Source: Desulfosporosinus shakirovi
GTDB taxonomy: Bacteria; Bacillota; Desulfitobacteriia; Desulfitobacteriales; Desulfitobacteriaceae
NCBI RefSeq assembly: GCF_020595055.1
Contig: NZ_JAJDOO010000042.1
Location: forward strand, 1-33,061
Direction: 5' to 3'
Length of the DNA: 33,061 nucleotides
Both the position numbers and the translations under genes were made by a program. Below the pieces are notes generated by a model. It worked only from the letters and a program-made list of their open reading frames with translations. It had not been told where the DNA came from and ran no database searches. This document shows positions 8,000 to 16,739 of this stretch, piece after piece (positions within the stretch are counted from its first letter, which is position 1; every line of letters starts with the position of its first letter).

Positions 8000-8596
8000 T
8001 TGCTTATTACCTGCGATAATAACATGCAAATGGGCTATATCTACCTAATGCCTAATGAAACCGTAGACGACTATACTCTCGAGAAAAGTGATATTGGTCT
8101 TTACTATGATGTGAACAGTCTTAACATTCCAAGGATTAAATGGCTCAGCATGGGCCAAAGTTTGAGTCAAATGCGTTTGGCCACGAAGACATATAGAGAG
8201 GCTGTTGATAAGGCGTTTCATAGTGAATATTGGAATGATCTAGATGGTGAAGGTTATATGATGGGAATCGAACTATCTTTGACCGAGGACATCTTTTTAA
8301 CTCTGGTTGCACATCAGGCGTTTAAACTTTATGATACTCGTTGGCGTAATTGTGACTTTAGAGTCCTTACCTTGAATGCTCACCATGATGTTTTTAATAA
8401 AAACAATGTTATTTATCCTTTATCTGCAAAAAAAGATGCCTTTGTCATTCTAACGATTGATCCGTCAACAAAGGTTGCTAAGATTATGGCACTCATTTCT
8501 GCAAGAGATGATTTGTACCCAATTGATTACTTGCGGAATCCACTTTTTATTTTAGCAAATTCAAGTCGCTATTTTAATGAAGTTAGTATGAGGTGA
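8000..8596 (+). CDS. Hypothetical protein (198 aa)
   Basis: A soluble protein with no signal peptide or membrane segment. The frame starts at TTG 8000, behind a run of seven G (7985-7992) that can serve as a ribosome site; ATG at 8024 (MQMGYIYLMPNE) or 8030 are alternatives and fit a natural domain start. It is acidic and aromatic-rich, with motifs such as DLDGEGYMMGIEL, HQAFKLYDTRW and NPLFILANSS. I do not recognise the family. The codon use looks ordinary and the reading frame is clean, so it is likely a real gene. It sits alone, with a terminator hairpin shared with the convergent amidohydrolase. Confidence 0.75.
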   Translation: MLITCDNNMQMGYIYLMPNETVDDYTLEKSDIGLYYDVNSLNIPRIKWLSMGQSLSQMRLATKTYREAVDKAFHSEYWNDLDGEGYMMGIELSLTEDIFLTLVAHQAFKLYDTRWRNCDFRVLTLNAHHDVFNKNNVIYPLSAKKDAFVILTIDPSTKVAKIMALISARDDLYPIDYLRNPLFILANSSRYFNEVSMR

Positions 8597-8655
8597 TCCG
8601 CTAACAAAATCCAAGAAGTTTGAACGATCCTCTTGTTATACAACTAGAATAAAAT

Positions 8656-8691
8656 GGGGCTGAAATGAACTGAATGGTTTGTTTCAGCCCC
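8656..8691 (-). terminator. Bidirectional terminator between convergent genes
   Basis: GGGGCTGAAA (8656-8665) pairs with TTTCAGCCCC (8682-8691) around a 16-base loop. On the minus strand it is followed by ATTTTATT, so it best serves the amidohydrolase ending at 8708; it may also stop read-through from the hypothetical gene ending at 8596. Confidence 0.75.
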
Positions 8692-8707
8692 TCACTTATT
8701 TAAAATC

Positions 8708-9865
8708 TTAGTCCTTTTGATAAACTATTTTTCCACTTGATATGGTCATCATGACTTTGGACATGGTGCTGAAGGGTTCATCGGTATAGATGGCGATATC
8801 AGCATCGAACCCTTCTTGAAGCTTCCCTATTTGATTGTCGCAATCCAGCAATTCCGCTGGATGGACTGTCAGGCATCTTAACGCGTCCAGTTCGGAAAGA
8901 CCTTCGGAGATAGCAAGTCCTGCCACTGTCCTTAGTTGATCAATGGAATTGTACGGATGATCTGAGATTAAAGAAACTTTAACACCCGCTTCCGTTAGCT
9001 TCAACACTGAATCGTAATTTCTAGCCTTCAGCTCCATCTTGATTCGAGGTGTAAGCATAGGGCCAAATGCAACGGGAATATTTCTTTCAACTAAGTAATC
9101 AGCAACTAAATGGGCCTCTGTACCATGCTCAATCACTAACTTTTTAATTTTAAATTCTTCAGCAATTCTCACAGCAGTAACAATATCGTCTGCTCTGTGT
9201 GCGTGAGCTCGCAACGAGATATCGCCACTTAAAACAGGAATTACAGCTTCTAAGCGGATATCCCTGTAATCTAGCTTGCCTGATCTCTTTAATTCTATAT
9301 AATCCTGAGCTCTCATAAATAAATCTCTTATTAACCCAGCGATACCCATTCTCGTGACAGGACATTTACCATGGACTCCATAAGTTGCCATTGGATTTTC
9401 ACCCAGTGAGATTTTGAGACCGGCCGGACTTCTTACTATCATCTGGTCAATAATGTTACCATGGGTTTTAATAACTAAGTTTACTCCACCTATGGCGTTA
9501 TTACTTCCTGGACCAGTCATCACCGTTGTAACTCCTGCGCGAATTGCATCCCAAAACGCTATGTCCTGTGGGTTAATGGCATCAAGTCCTCGTAAATGAG
9601 GGGTAACAGAGTCAGATGTCTCATTGTTATCGACTCCTATATTACCGGTAGCCTCCTCGATGATGCCTAAATGTGTATGGCAATCGATTAATCCTGGCAG
9701 TACATAACGTTCTCCAATCTCGTATATTTTACAATCTGAAGGAGGATTCTCGATAGTTTGAGAGATCTGGCTAATGATTCCGTTTTCAATTAAAATATCT
9801 TGAAGTGTTTTTTTACCGGTTTCTTGGCATATTGTCAGGCAATTTTTTAATAGAAGGGTATCCAT
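8708..9865 (-). CDS. Metal-dependent amidohydrolase (imidazolonepropionase/dihydroorotase-like superfamily)
   Basis: 385 aa, composite-domain amidohydrolase. Residues 1-55 form the N-terminal beta part of the sandwich domain. The metal-binding HxH is at His63/His65 in LPGLIDCHTHLG, further ligands are plausible in LRAHAHRADD and IEHGTEAH, and the catalytic-type aspartate lies in ISDHPYN. The C-terminal part (GKLQEGFDADIAIY and SGKIVY) closes the sandwich, as is typical of the family. It hydrolyses a cyclic or linear amide C-N bond; the substrate cannot be read from the sequence. The ATG is preceded by GAGGTG. It is divergent from the PHP gene and has a terminator directly downstream, so it appears monocistronic. 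Confidence 0.88.
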   Translation of the reverse strand: MDTLLLKNCLTICQETGKKTLQDILIENGIISQISQTIENPPSDCKIYEIGERYVLPGLIDCHTHLGIIEEATGNIGVDNNETSDSVTPHLRGLDAINPQDIAFWDAIRAGVTTVMTGPGSNNAIGGVNLVIKTHGNIIDQMIVRSPAGLKISLGENPMATYGVHGKCPVTRMGIAGLIRDLFMRAQDYIELKRSGKLDYRDIRLEAVIPVLSGDISLRAHAHRADDIVTAVRIAEEFKIKKLVIEHGTEAHLVADYLVERNIPVAFGPMLTPRIKMELKARNYDSVLKLTEAGVKVSLISDHPYNSIDQLRTVAGLAISEGLSELDALRCLTVHPAELLDCDNQIGKLQEGFDADIAIYTDEPFSTMSKVMMTISSGKIVYQKD

Positions 9866-10138
9866 TTAACACCTCACCGTTCTTTAGCTATACGTGGAAA
9901 AAGTCGATTCACGTACTTAAACACTAACATAATAGTTATATCCTAAACTTCAAATAAAAATTAAGAAGATTAATCGCTCTGTCTGCTCTTATAAAAATTA
10001 AATCAAATGCCAATATATATCAATCTAATTCTTTAACCTAAACTTTACCCAGTGATAATTCCTTTTTAACAATCACCTTATATAATAGGTTACACAGAGA
10101 TTTAAGGGAAAATTATAGAAAGGTAATGAGGTGTAAAA

Positions 10139-10909
10139 ATGGAACTGTTAGTTGATTTGCATACCCATACCATTGCCAGCGGACATGCGTACAGTACAGT
10201 AACAGAAAATGCATTGGCAGCTTCACATCGAGGGATCAAATTGTTGGGAATGACAGACCATGGCCCAAAAATGCCAGGTGCTCCTCACCTTTTTCATTTT
10301 GACAACTTATCAATCCTTCCGGATGAGCTATTCGGAGTTGAAATTTTACCTGGTGTTGAAGCCAATATCACGAACTATGAAGGCGAGTTAGATATGCCGT
10401 TGAGATATCTAGAGCAATTGAAGCTTATCCTCGTAGGGTTGCATCCGATCTGTTATCCTGGTGGGACATGCGAACAAAATACTCAAGCTTATCTCAAGGC
10501 AATGTTAAATCCCTATACAGATATAATGGTTCATCCAGGGCGACCGGATTTTGAGATGGATCTAGAAAAAATCGCACACGCTTCTGCCTTTTTGAATGTC
10601 CCCGTCGAGGTTAATAACAGTTCACTTGCAACGATTAGCGGAAAGGGCAAAGCAAGGATAAATTGCAACTCTATTGCCCGCTACATGGCAAAGTATAAAG
10701 GTCCGGTGATTTTGGGAAGTGATGCTCACTTTTGGGATCGAGTCGGCGAGTTTAGTGAAGCGTTAGAGTTGGTGAGGGAGACCGGGATTTCTGAACAGCA
10801 GATTCTTAACACATCGCCCGAGCGAGTTCTTGATTATTTAGTTGAACGACGTAAACGTCGTACAGAATTCAACCCAATATCTCTGAAGTACAGGTTGAGT
10901 ATTGCCTAA
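10139..10909 (+). CDS. PHP-domain metal-dependent phosphoesterase (YcdX-like)
   Basis: 256 aa, the normal length for YcdX-type PHP hydrolases. Metal ligands are in place: His8 and His10 in DLHTHT, His16 in SGHAYS, Asp40-His41 in MTDHGP, a Glu in GVEAN, His in VGLHP and VHPGRP, and an Asp-His pair in GSDAHFWDR. These proteins bind three metal ions and hydrolyse phosphate esters of unknown physiological identity. It starts at ATG with GAGGTG a few bases upstream. TATAAT at 10081-10086 may be its -10 box, but no good -35 box is seen. It stands alone, with a hairpin downstream. Confidence 0.9.
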   Translation: MELLVDLHTHTIASGHAYSTVTENALAASHRGIKLLGMTDHGPKMPGAPHLFHFDNLSILPDELFGVEILPGVEANITNYEGELDMPLRYLEQLKLILVGLHPICYPGGTCEQNTQAYLKAMLNPYTDIMVHPGRPDFEMDLEKIAHASAFLNVPVEVNNSSLATISGKGKARINCNSIARYMAKYKGPVILGSDAHFWDRVGEFSEALELVRETGISEQQILNTSPERVLDYLVERRKRRTEFNPISLKYRLSIA

Positions 10910-10933
10910 GGTTAATTAACTGCCAAGTGGAGA

Positions 10934-10970
10934 AGTCATCGATGTTATTATACATCTGATGGCTTTCTTT
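10934..10970 (+). terminator. Probable terminator after the PHP gene
   Basis: AGTCATC-GATGT (10934-10945) pairs with ACATCTGATGGCT (10952-10964), with one bulged base and one G-T pair, and TTCTTT follows. It is weaker than the other terminators in the window. Confidence 0.5.
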
Positions 10971-11067
10971 GGTTTATGTCGGGATATTTACAGTAATACT
11001 TAGCCTTGCATTGTATCGCAAATATGTTCAAATATCCCTAGAAGTGGATCATAGACTAGTTTTAGCG

Positions 11068-11114
11068 TATAATTGGTACAATCGGTGCAGGGGATTTAAT
11101 GGAACCCATTAAAT
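11068..11114 (+). promoter_or_regulatory. Candidate -10 box and leader hairpin upstream of aspartokinase
   Basis: TATAAT at 11068-11073 with a poor -35 (TGGATC, 17-base spacer) is followed by a hairpin ATTTAATGG (11094-11102) / CCATTAAAT (11106-11114) with a 3-base loop. The leader to the start codon is about 120 nt and is too short and unlike a lysine riboswitch. Confidence 0.3.
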
Positions 11115-11202
11115 TCTGAGAGTTTTGAAGGAATGTGCTGAGTTTCGACGAATTATGATAGTGCAGAAATAAGAAATACAGAAGAGAGGTTCGAATAATT
11201 TT

Positions 11203-12594
11203 ATGTTAACTGTGGAGAAAATCGGTGGAACATCTATGTTGCAATTTCAAAATGTACTCAAGGATATAATCAGCTACCCAAGTTCAGATGGTTTTCGTTA
11301 TGGAAGAGTATTCGTCGTCTCGGCGTATGCAGGGGTAACTAATATGCTTCTCGAAGATAAAAAGACCAAAGCACCGGGAGTTTATCAACGATTTGTCAAG
11401 GGCGAAGATTATGAATCAGCTATGGATGACTTGTTAGGTATGGCCTTGGATATCAATGAAGCTTTTACTAAACTAGGCCTGGATTCTAAAGTGTGTCGAG
11501 ATTTTTTAGTAGAACGAGTTGTGCAAACGAAGGCATATCTTAATAGTATGGAAGACATTGTTGCTTCCGGTTATGTGGGACGAGACAGTATCTATTCTGC
11601 CGCGCGAGAGTTACTGGCATCGATAGGAGAGGCGCATTCCGCTTTCAATACGGTGAATATTCTTCGTAATAATGGAATTCTCGCTGAGTTGGTTGACCTA
11701 ACAGGTTTCCGAGATTCTAAACAACTCTCAATTAGTGAACGTATTGAAAAGTCTTTCAAGAACGTAAATCCTCATGAAGCGATCATTGTGGCAACTGGTT
11801 ATACAAAAGGGATCGAGGGAATTATGCGAGAATACGAAAGGGGATACTCTGAAATAACCTTTTCAAAGATCGCAACCCATCTTCATGCAGATGAAGCAAT
11901 TATCCATAAAGAATATCATTTATCATCAGCTGATCCGAAAATAGTGGGTGTCGATAAAGCTATTCCAGTAGGCAGAACAAATTATGATGTTGCAGACCAA
12001 CTTGCTGATATAGGCATGGAAGCCATTCATCCTAATGCGTCTAAACCATTAGAAATGGCTGAAATAAACCTTCGCATTAAGAATACCTTTGAACCTAACC
12101 ACCCTGGAACAGTTATTTCAAATGATTATATTGGTCCCCAGGCGAAGATCGAAATTATCGCCGGTTCGGATAAAATAGTTATCTTAGAAATTCACGATAC
12201 ATCTATGGTGGGTGAAACCGGATTCGATCTGGAAATTATGAAGAAGTTCAAAAAGTATAATATTAGCTATATCATGAAAACCACAAATGCTAATAGCATT
12301 TCCCTCGTAATATGGCAGACAGATCTTGCTGAATCCTTAGTAGCCGAATTAGAAGCTGAGTATCGAACGGTTACAGTCCAGGAAGCTGCGATTGTTTGTT
12401 GTATCGGCTCAAATATTGCTATGCCTCGGATTTTAGCCAGAGCCGCTAATGCCTTGGCTAAGAATAATATTAACATTAAATGTGTGTCCCAGTCTCTTCG
12501 CCAGGTTAACATGCAATTTGTCATTGATCGGGCAATGTATTCAAAAGCAATAATCTGTTTAAATGAAGATTTATGTTGGGCGAATCATAAGTAA
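11203..12594 (+). CDS. Aspartate kinase, ectoine-type (Ask_Ect-like)
   Basis: 463 aa. Catalyses ATP-dependent phosphorylation of L-aspartate, the first step to Lys, Thr, Met and, in some organisms, ectoine. The N-terminal VEKIGGTSM is the aspartokinase nucleotide-binding signature in the form usual for the ectoine-linked class, and C-terminal ACT-type regulatory modules occupy about 310-450 (for example GETGFDLEI and VCCIGSNIAMPRI). The KIGGTS position at residue 6 fixes the start near the ATG at 11203, although the nearest ribosome-like sequence (AGAGAGG) is rather far upstream. No ectoine genes are adjacent; the next gene is ybaK-like, 16 bases downstream and probably cotranscribed. Confidence 0.88.
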   Translation: MLTVEKIGGTSMLQFQNVLKDIISYPSSDGFRYGRVFVVSAYAGVTNMLLEDKKTKAPGVYQRFVKGEDYESAMDDLLGMALDINEAFTKLGLDSKVCRDFLVERVVQTKAYLNSMEDIVASGYVGRDSIYSAARELLASIGEAHSAFNTVNILRNNGILAELVDLTGFRDSKQLSISERIEKSFKNVNPHEAIIVATGYTKGIEGIMREYERGYSEITFSKIATHLHADEAIIHKEYHLSSADPKIVGVDKAIPVGRTNYDVADQLADIGMEAIHPNASKPLEMAEINLRIKNTFEPNHPGTVISNDYIGPQAKIEIIAGSDKIVILEIHDTSMVGETGFDLEIMKKFKKYNISYIMKTTNANSISLVIWQTDLAESLVAELEAEYRTVTVQEAAIVCCIGSNIAMPRILARAANALAKNNINIKCVSQSLRQVNMQFVIDRAMYSKAIICLNEDLCWANHK

Positions 12595-12610
12595 TTGGAG
12601 GATTCGGGTT

Positions 12611-13069
12611 ATGTCTGTAGAAGCAGTAGCTGCTTTTTTAGAGCAGAACAAAAAAGATATTAAGATATTAAAGTTTCAGGATACAAGTACTGTAGCAAAG
12701 GCGGCGGATGCTTTGGGAGTGACTCCGGGAGAAATCGCTAAGTCATTGCTATTTAAAGTGAAAGACGAGTTTATAATGATCCTAATGGCCGGAGATAAGC
12801 GGCTTGATAATAGAAAGTTCAAAGAAATTTTTCATACTAAGGCAAAGATGCCCGAAGCGGAGGAAGTATCTGAGGCAACCGGGCATCCTGTAGGCGGGGT
12901 TTGTCCGTTTGGGTTGAAACATCCCATACCTATTTATCTGGATCATTCACTGCAATCTTATGCCCAAGTTTTTCCGGCTGCCGGTGCTTCAAATACAGCT
13001 ATAAAGTTAACCGTGGAAGAATTAGAAGAATTGACAAAGGCTCAATGGGTGGATGTGATTCAATCTTAA
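12611..13069 (+). CDS. ybaK: YbaK/ProX-type aminoacyl-tRNA deacylase (Cys-tRNAPro editing family)
   Basis: 152 aa from the ATG at 12611, which follows GGAGG (12597-12601) with nine bases between. Family proteins hydrolyse mischarged Cys-tRNAPro or Ala-tRNAPro in trans. The whole protein is one YbaK domain. The signatures AKSLLFKVKDEFIMILMAGD, containing the conserved lysine, and GHPVGGVCPFG are present, and the length matches the family. An upstream ATG at 12563 lies inside the aspartokinase gene and is rejected. A strong terminator follows. Confidence 0.9.
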   Translation: MSVEAVAAFLEQNKKDIKILKFQDTSTVAKAADALGVTPGEIAKSLLFKVKDEFIMILMAGDKRLDNRKFKEIFHTKAKMPEAEEVSEATGHPVGGVCPFGLKHPIPIYLDHSLQSYAQVFPAAGASNTAIKLTVEELEELTKAQWVDVIQS

Positions 13070-13135
13070 TAGTCAGCGTTGTTTAAAGATAATTAAGTGG
13101 GCTAAAGGATATCGGCAGTAAGGGATTTATACAGC

Positions 13136-13168
13136 AGAGAACCTAAGGTTAGGTTCTCTTTGCGTTTT
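13136..13168 (+). terminator. Rho-independent terminator after ybaK
   Basis: AGAGAACCTAA (13136-13146) and TTAGGTTCTCT (13149-13159) are perfectly complementary, followed by TTGCGTTTT. Confidence 0.85.
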
Positions 13169-13288
13169 ATGATAAGACTGCGGTATGGTTTAAAGTGGAA
13201 TGGTAAAGCAATGTAATTTGACCATTTCTGCAATAAGGACTATTATTTAAAGATAGTAAAGTAGAATTGATAATCGGAAGGACAAAAA

Positions 13289-14272
13289 ATGAATTTGATT
13301 TTACCAAGAAAAGAACAGGGTCTAAGACATTACTTAACTAATAGATATTGGGTCATAGTTATTGCCCTTTTTTGCGCTGTTCTTTGGGGGAGTGCCTTTC
13401 CAGTTTTAAAAGTAAGCTATTTAGAACTCGGTATACTGCCGGATGATCGTTCTGCTATTATAGTATTCGCTGGAATACGCTTCTTTTTGGCCGCTATTTT
13501 GATTTTTCTTTTAACTGTGGTGGGATTTCGGCAGTCCCTAAAGGTAAGGGGAACAATCTTACCTCAACTTTTTTTATTGGGTATACTGCAAATTAGTTTA
13601 CAATACTTTTTTTTCTATAATGGATTAGCTCACACCTCCGGGATGAAAGCCGCAATTTTATCTTCGTCAAGTACTTTTTTTGTTGTGGTTTTAGCCCACT
13701 TCGCTTATTGTAATGATCGATTAGATTTTCGCAAAGTATTGGGTTTAATCGCTGGTTTTGTGGGGATTATCTTGATTAATTCAGGTCAAGACTTTACTCT
13801 GAATTTCTCATGGCAAGGCGAAGGATTCATGATCTTATCCGGCCTTGTGAGCGCTTTAGGAACCATCTTAGCAAAACGGATTTCGAAAGAGGTTCATCCC
13901 TTTGTTCTGACGGGGTGGCAAATGTTGCTAGGATCTCTGCTTCTTATTGCGGTTGGAACACCTGGGTTGAAACCTCACACTTTGGTTTTTTCCAATAAAG
14001 CTGTGATGCTCCTAGTTTATTCCGCCTTTCTTTCCGCTACCGCATTTTCTTTATGGTATGCAATTTTGAAATACAATAAGGCAGGGGAAATTAGTGTCTA
14101 TAAGTTTATGACACCCGTCTCGGGAGCCATTTTGTCTGCATTATTGATACCGGGGGAAGGTTTGACAGTCAATATGTTCATGGCCTTAGCCTTAGTCGCA
14201 CTTGGGCTAATCATTGTCAACTATCAGAGAAGTGTTCCCAAAGAAACACTTCTGCGTCAAGGACCCTATTAA
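13289..14272 (+). CDS. EamA-family (DMT) permease
   Basis: 327 aa with ten predicted membrane segments arranged as two EamA repeats (about 20-165 and 170-310). The first begins VIALFCAVLWGSAFPVLK, the hallmark start of DMT exporters, and the second begins GEGFMILSGLVSALGTILAKR. Members export amino acids or other metabolites or remain uncharacterised; the substrate is not evident. GGAAGGA precedes the ATG. It is likely transcribed alone, and a linkage to topB, 214 bases downstream, is not supported. Confidence 0.88.
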   Translation: MNLILPRKEQGLRHYLTNRYWVIVIALFCAVLWGSAFPVLKVSYLELGILPDDRSAIIVFAGIRFFLAAILIFLLTVVGFRQSLKVRGTILPQLFLLGILQISLQYFFFYNGLAHTSGMKAAILSSSSTFFVVVLAHFAYCNDRLDFRKVLGLIAGFVGIILINSGQDFTLNFSWQGEGFMILSGLVSALGTILAKRISKEVHPFVLTGWQMLLGSLLLIAVGTPGLKPHTLVFSNKAVMLLVYSAFLSATAFSLWYAILKYNKAGEISVYKFMTPVSGAILSALLIPGEGLTVNMFMALALVALGLIIVNYQRSVPKETLLRQGPY

Positions 14273-14486
14273 TCGAAATTCAAGATTCGAAGGCGGATTT
14301 AAAGTCCAAATAAGAAAGAGTTCTTTATTAGACGGAGCAGTTAGCTGTGTTGTTGCTTATTATGTAAAATAAGAACAAAGTGATTGTCTGAAAAGTCAAT
14401 ATAATGTCTTTTAGTATTTAAGCAAATTAAGGTTAAGGGAAAATCTGAGAATATGTTATTAAGACAAAAAGATGAGGAGCTATGAC

Positions 14487-16667
14487 ATGGGAAAGACACT
14501 AATATTAACAGAAAAGCCGTCAGTTGGCCGTGAAATCGCGAGAATCCTCAATTGCAATCAAAAGGGCAACGGATGCTTCATCGGCGCAAAATACGTGGTA
14601 GTATGGGCTCTAGGGCATTTAGTGACTTTAGCTGACCCGGAAATGTACGACGAGAAATATAAATCCTGGAAGATAGAGGATTTGCCGATGTTGCCTGCTA
14701 AGATGGAATTAGTCGTTATGAAAGAAACCTCTAAGCAATTTGGCGTGGTCAAAAACCTTATGAAGAGCCCGGAATTTGTGGACCTGATTATCGCGACAGA
14801 TGCGGGCAGGGAAGGGGAATTGGTAGCGCGCTGGATAATAAAAAAAGCCGGATGGAGAAAACCTATCAAAAGACTGTGGATTTCTTCCTTAACTGAACGG
14901 GCCATCAAAGAGGGGTTTTATAATTTAAAACCAGGTAAAGAGTACGAGTCTTTATACGCCGCCGCAGAATGTCGTGCAGAAGCAGACTGGTTAGTCGGTT
15001 TGAACGTCACCAGAGCGTTGACTTGTAAATATAATGCTCAGCTTTCCGCGGGGAGGGTGCAAACTCCTACCTTGGCGATGATAGTTGAACGAGAGAATGA
15101 AATCAAACAGTTTGTTCCTAAAGATTTTTGGTCGATTAACGTCTTAACAAATGGCTTTACACTTCGCTGGCAAGATCAAAGTGGTCAAACCCGAATTTTT
15201 GATAAGAATAAAGCAGAGGCGTTGCTGGCAAAAGTGTCTGGAAAAACCGGAGAAGCGGTCGAGGTTAAAAAAGAAGGGAAAAAAGAACTTCCTCCCCTGG
15301 CCTATGATCTAACGGAACTTCAACGGGATGCCAATCGCAAATATGGTTTTTCAGCCAAGACTACCTCCTCGGTGATGCAACAATTATACGAAAATCATAA
15401 ATTAGTGACCTATCCACGCACAGATTCTCGCCATATTAGTGAAGATATGGTATCCACCTTACCTGAACGCCTAAAAAGCGTTGCTTTAGGACCTTATGTA
15501 GATTTAGCTCGAAGCATTTTACGCAACAAACTTATCATCACAAAACGCTTTGTCGATGGATCGAAGGTTTCCGATCACCACGCAATTATCCCGACAGAAC
15601 AGCCCCCAACGCTGTCTAGGCTTAGTTCGGAGGAACTGAAAATTTATGATTTGATTGTTAAACGCTTTCTTGCCGTTCTTTCACCAGCGTTTGAATATGA
15701 ACAAACCCTCGTTAAGGTAGCTATTAACGGGGAGTTCTTTAGCGCCAAAGGAAAAATAGTGAAACTTAAAGGGTGGCGAAAGGTATACGAAGGTCAGGGT
15801 CACTTTGATGATGAGTCAGTAAATGGAGAGGGGGAGGAAGAACAAACTCTTCCGGAAATTCGTAAGGGAGATATGTTCCAAAACCCCTCTGTTAAGTTAA
15901 TGTCCGCTAAAACTAAACCGCCCGCAAGACACACTGAGGCTACACTGCTGTCAGCGATGGAACATCCGGGGAAATTAATTGGAGATTTGAAATTGCGGGA
16001 AGCGATGGACCAAAGTCATGGACTGGGAACCCCTGCAACACGTGCAGAGATCATAGAGAAACTCTTCAATTCCTTCTATATGAGCCGACAGGGCAAAGAG
16101 ATCATTCCTACATCCAAAGGGATTCAGCTTATCGGTTTGGTTCCTTCAGAACTAAAGTCCCCGGTTCTGACCGCTAAGTGGGAACAGCAGTTGACAGAAA
16201 TAAGCAAAGGGCGGGCTAAAAGTCAATCCTTTCTGACAGGAATAAGAGGATATGCAACACAACTTGTATTAACGGTGACAGGAAGTTCTCAAACGTTCAA
16301 GCATGATAACGTGACAAGGAACAAGTGCCCGGAGTGTGGAAAATACCTTTTGCAAGTAAAAGCTAAAAAGGGTGAGATGCTTGTCTGTCAAGATCGAGAA
16401 TGCGGTTACCGAAAAGGGCTCTCTCAAATTTCAAATGCAAGGTGTCCGGAATGCCATAAAAAGATGGAGATCAAAGGCGACGGGGACAACAAACTATTCT
16501 CCTGTGTTTGTGGATATCGTGAAAAACTTTCAGCCTTTACAAAACGAAAAGAAGGTGAGAAGGGGAATCTAAATAAGCGAGATGTCAGTAAATATTTACA
16601 GAACCAACAGGATAGTGGACCGATAAATACAGCCTTGGCAGATGCCTTAGCTAAGCTAAAGAAATAG
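14487..16667 (+). CDS. topB: DNA topoisomerase III (type IA)
   Basis: 726 aa. Relaxes and decatenates DNA by passing strands through a transient single-strand break. The TOPRIM domain has Glu near residue 9 (TEKPSVG) and TDAGREGEL at about 105-113. The active-site tyrosine is Tyr309 in LVTYPRTDSRHI. Two zinc-ribbon motifs sit at the C-terminus (CPECGKYL with CQDREC; CPECHKKM with CVCGY), followed by a Lys-rich tail. The start at 14487 (MGKTLIL) is chosen over the ATG at 14472 because AGGAG (14475-14479) lies seven bases upstream of it. A chromosomal-type enzyme; no conjugative genes are nearby. Confidence 0.93.
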   Translation: MGKTLILTEKPSVGREIARILNCNQKGNGCFIGAKYVVVWALGHLVTLADPEMYDEKYKSWKIEDLPMLPAKMELVVMKETSKQFGVVKNLMKSPEFVDLIIATDAGREGELVARWIIKKAGWRKPIKRLWISSLTERAIKEGFYNLKPGKEYESLYAAAECRAEADWLVGLNVTRALTCKYNAQLSAGRVQTPTLAMIVERENEIKQFVPKDFWSINVLTNGFTLRWQDQSGQTRIFDKNKAEALLAKVSGKTGEAVEVKKEGKKELPPLAYDLTELQRDANRKYGFSAKTTSSVMQQLYENHKLVTYPRTDSRHISEDMVSTLPERLKSVALGPYVDLARSILRNKLIITKRFVDGSKVSDHHAIIPTEQPPTLSRLSSEELKIYDLIVKRFLAVLSPAFEYEQTLVKVAINGEFFSAKGKIVKLKGWRKVYEGQGHFDDESVNGEGEEEQTLPEIRKGDMFQNPSVKLMSAKTKPPARHTEATLLSAMEHPGKLIGDLKLREAMDQSHGLGTPATRAEIIEKLFNSFYMSRQGKEIIPTSKGIQLIGLVPSELKSPVLTAKWEQQLTEISKGRAKSQSFLTGIRGYATQLVLTVTGSSQTFKHDNVTRNKCPECGKYLLQVKAKKGEMLVCQDRECGYRKGLSQISNARCPECHKKMEIKGDGDNKLFSCVCGYREKLSAFTKRKEGEKGNLNKRDVSKYLQNQQDSGPINTALADALAKLKK

Positions 16668-16673
16668 TTGCCT

Positions 16674-16711
16674 AAAGCCGATAATTCCCAATTAAGTGAA
16701 TTATCGGCTTT
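16674..16711. terminator. Hairpin between convergent topB and sigma-54 activator genes
   Basis: Arms 16674-16687 and 16698-16711 are perfectly complementary over 14 bases (AAAGCCGATAATTC) around a 10-base loop. T-rich sequence follows on the plus strand (TTTGATATTTAT), so it mainly serves topB. Confidence 0.8.
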
Positions 16712-16739
16712 GATATTTATGTATTATTACAATTTCTTC

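Noticed and set aside
7785-8048. ORF from GTG 7785 (87 aa)
   Set aside because: It runs through a clear terminator hairpin, has no ribosome site and shows no family features.
11074-11202. Lysine riboswitch upstream of aspartokinase
   Set aside because: The leader is too short and shows only one simple hairpin, without the conserved L-box structure.
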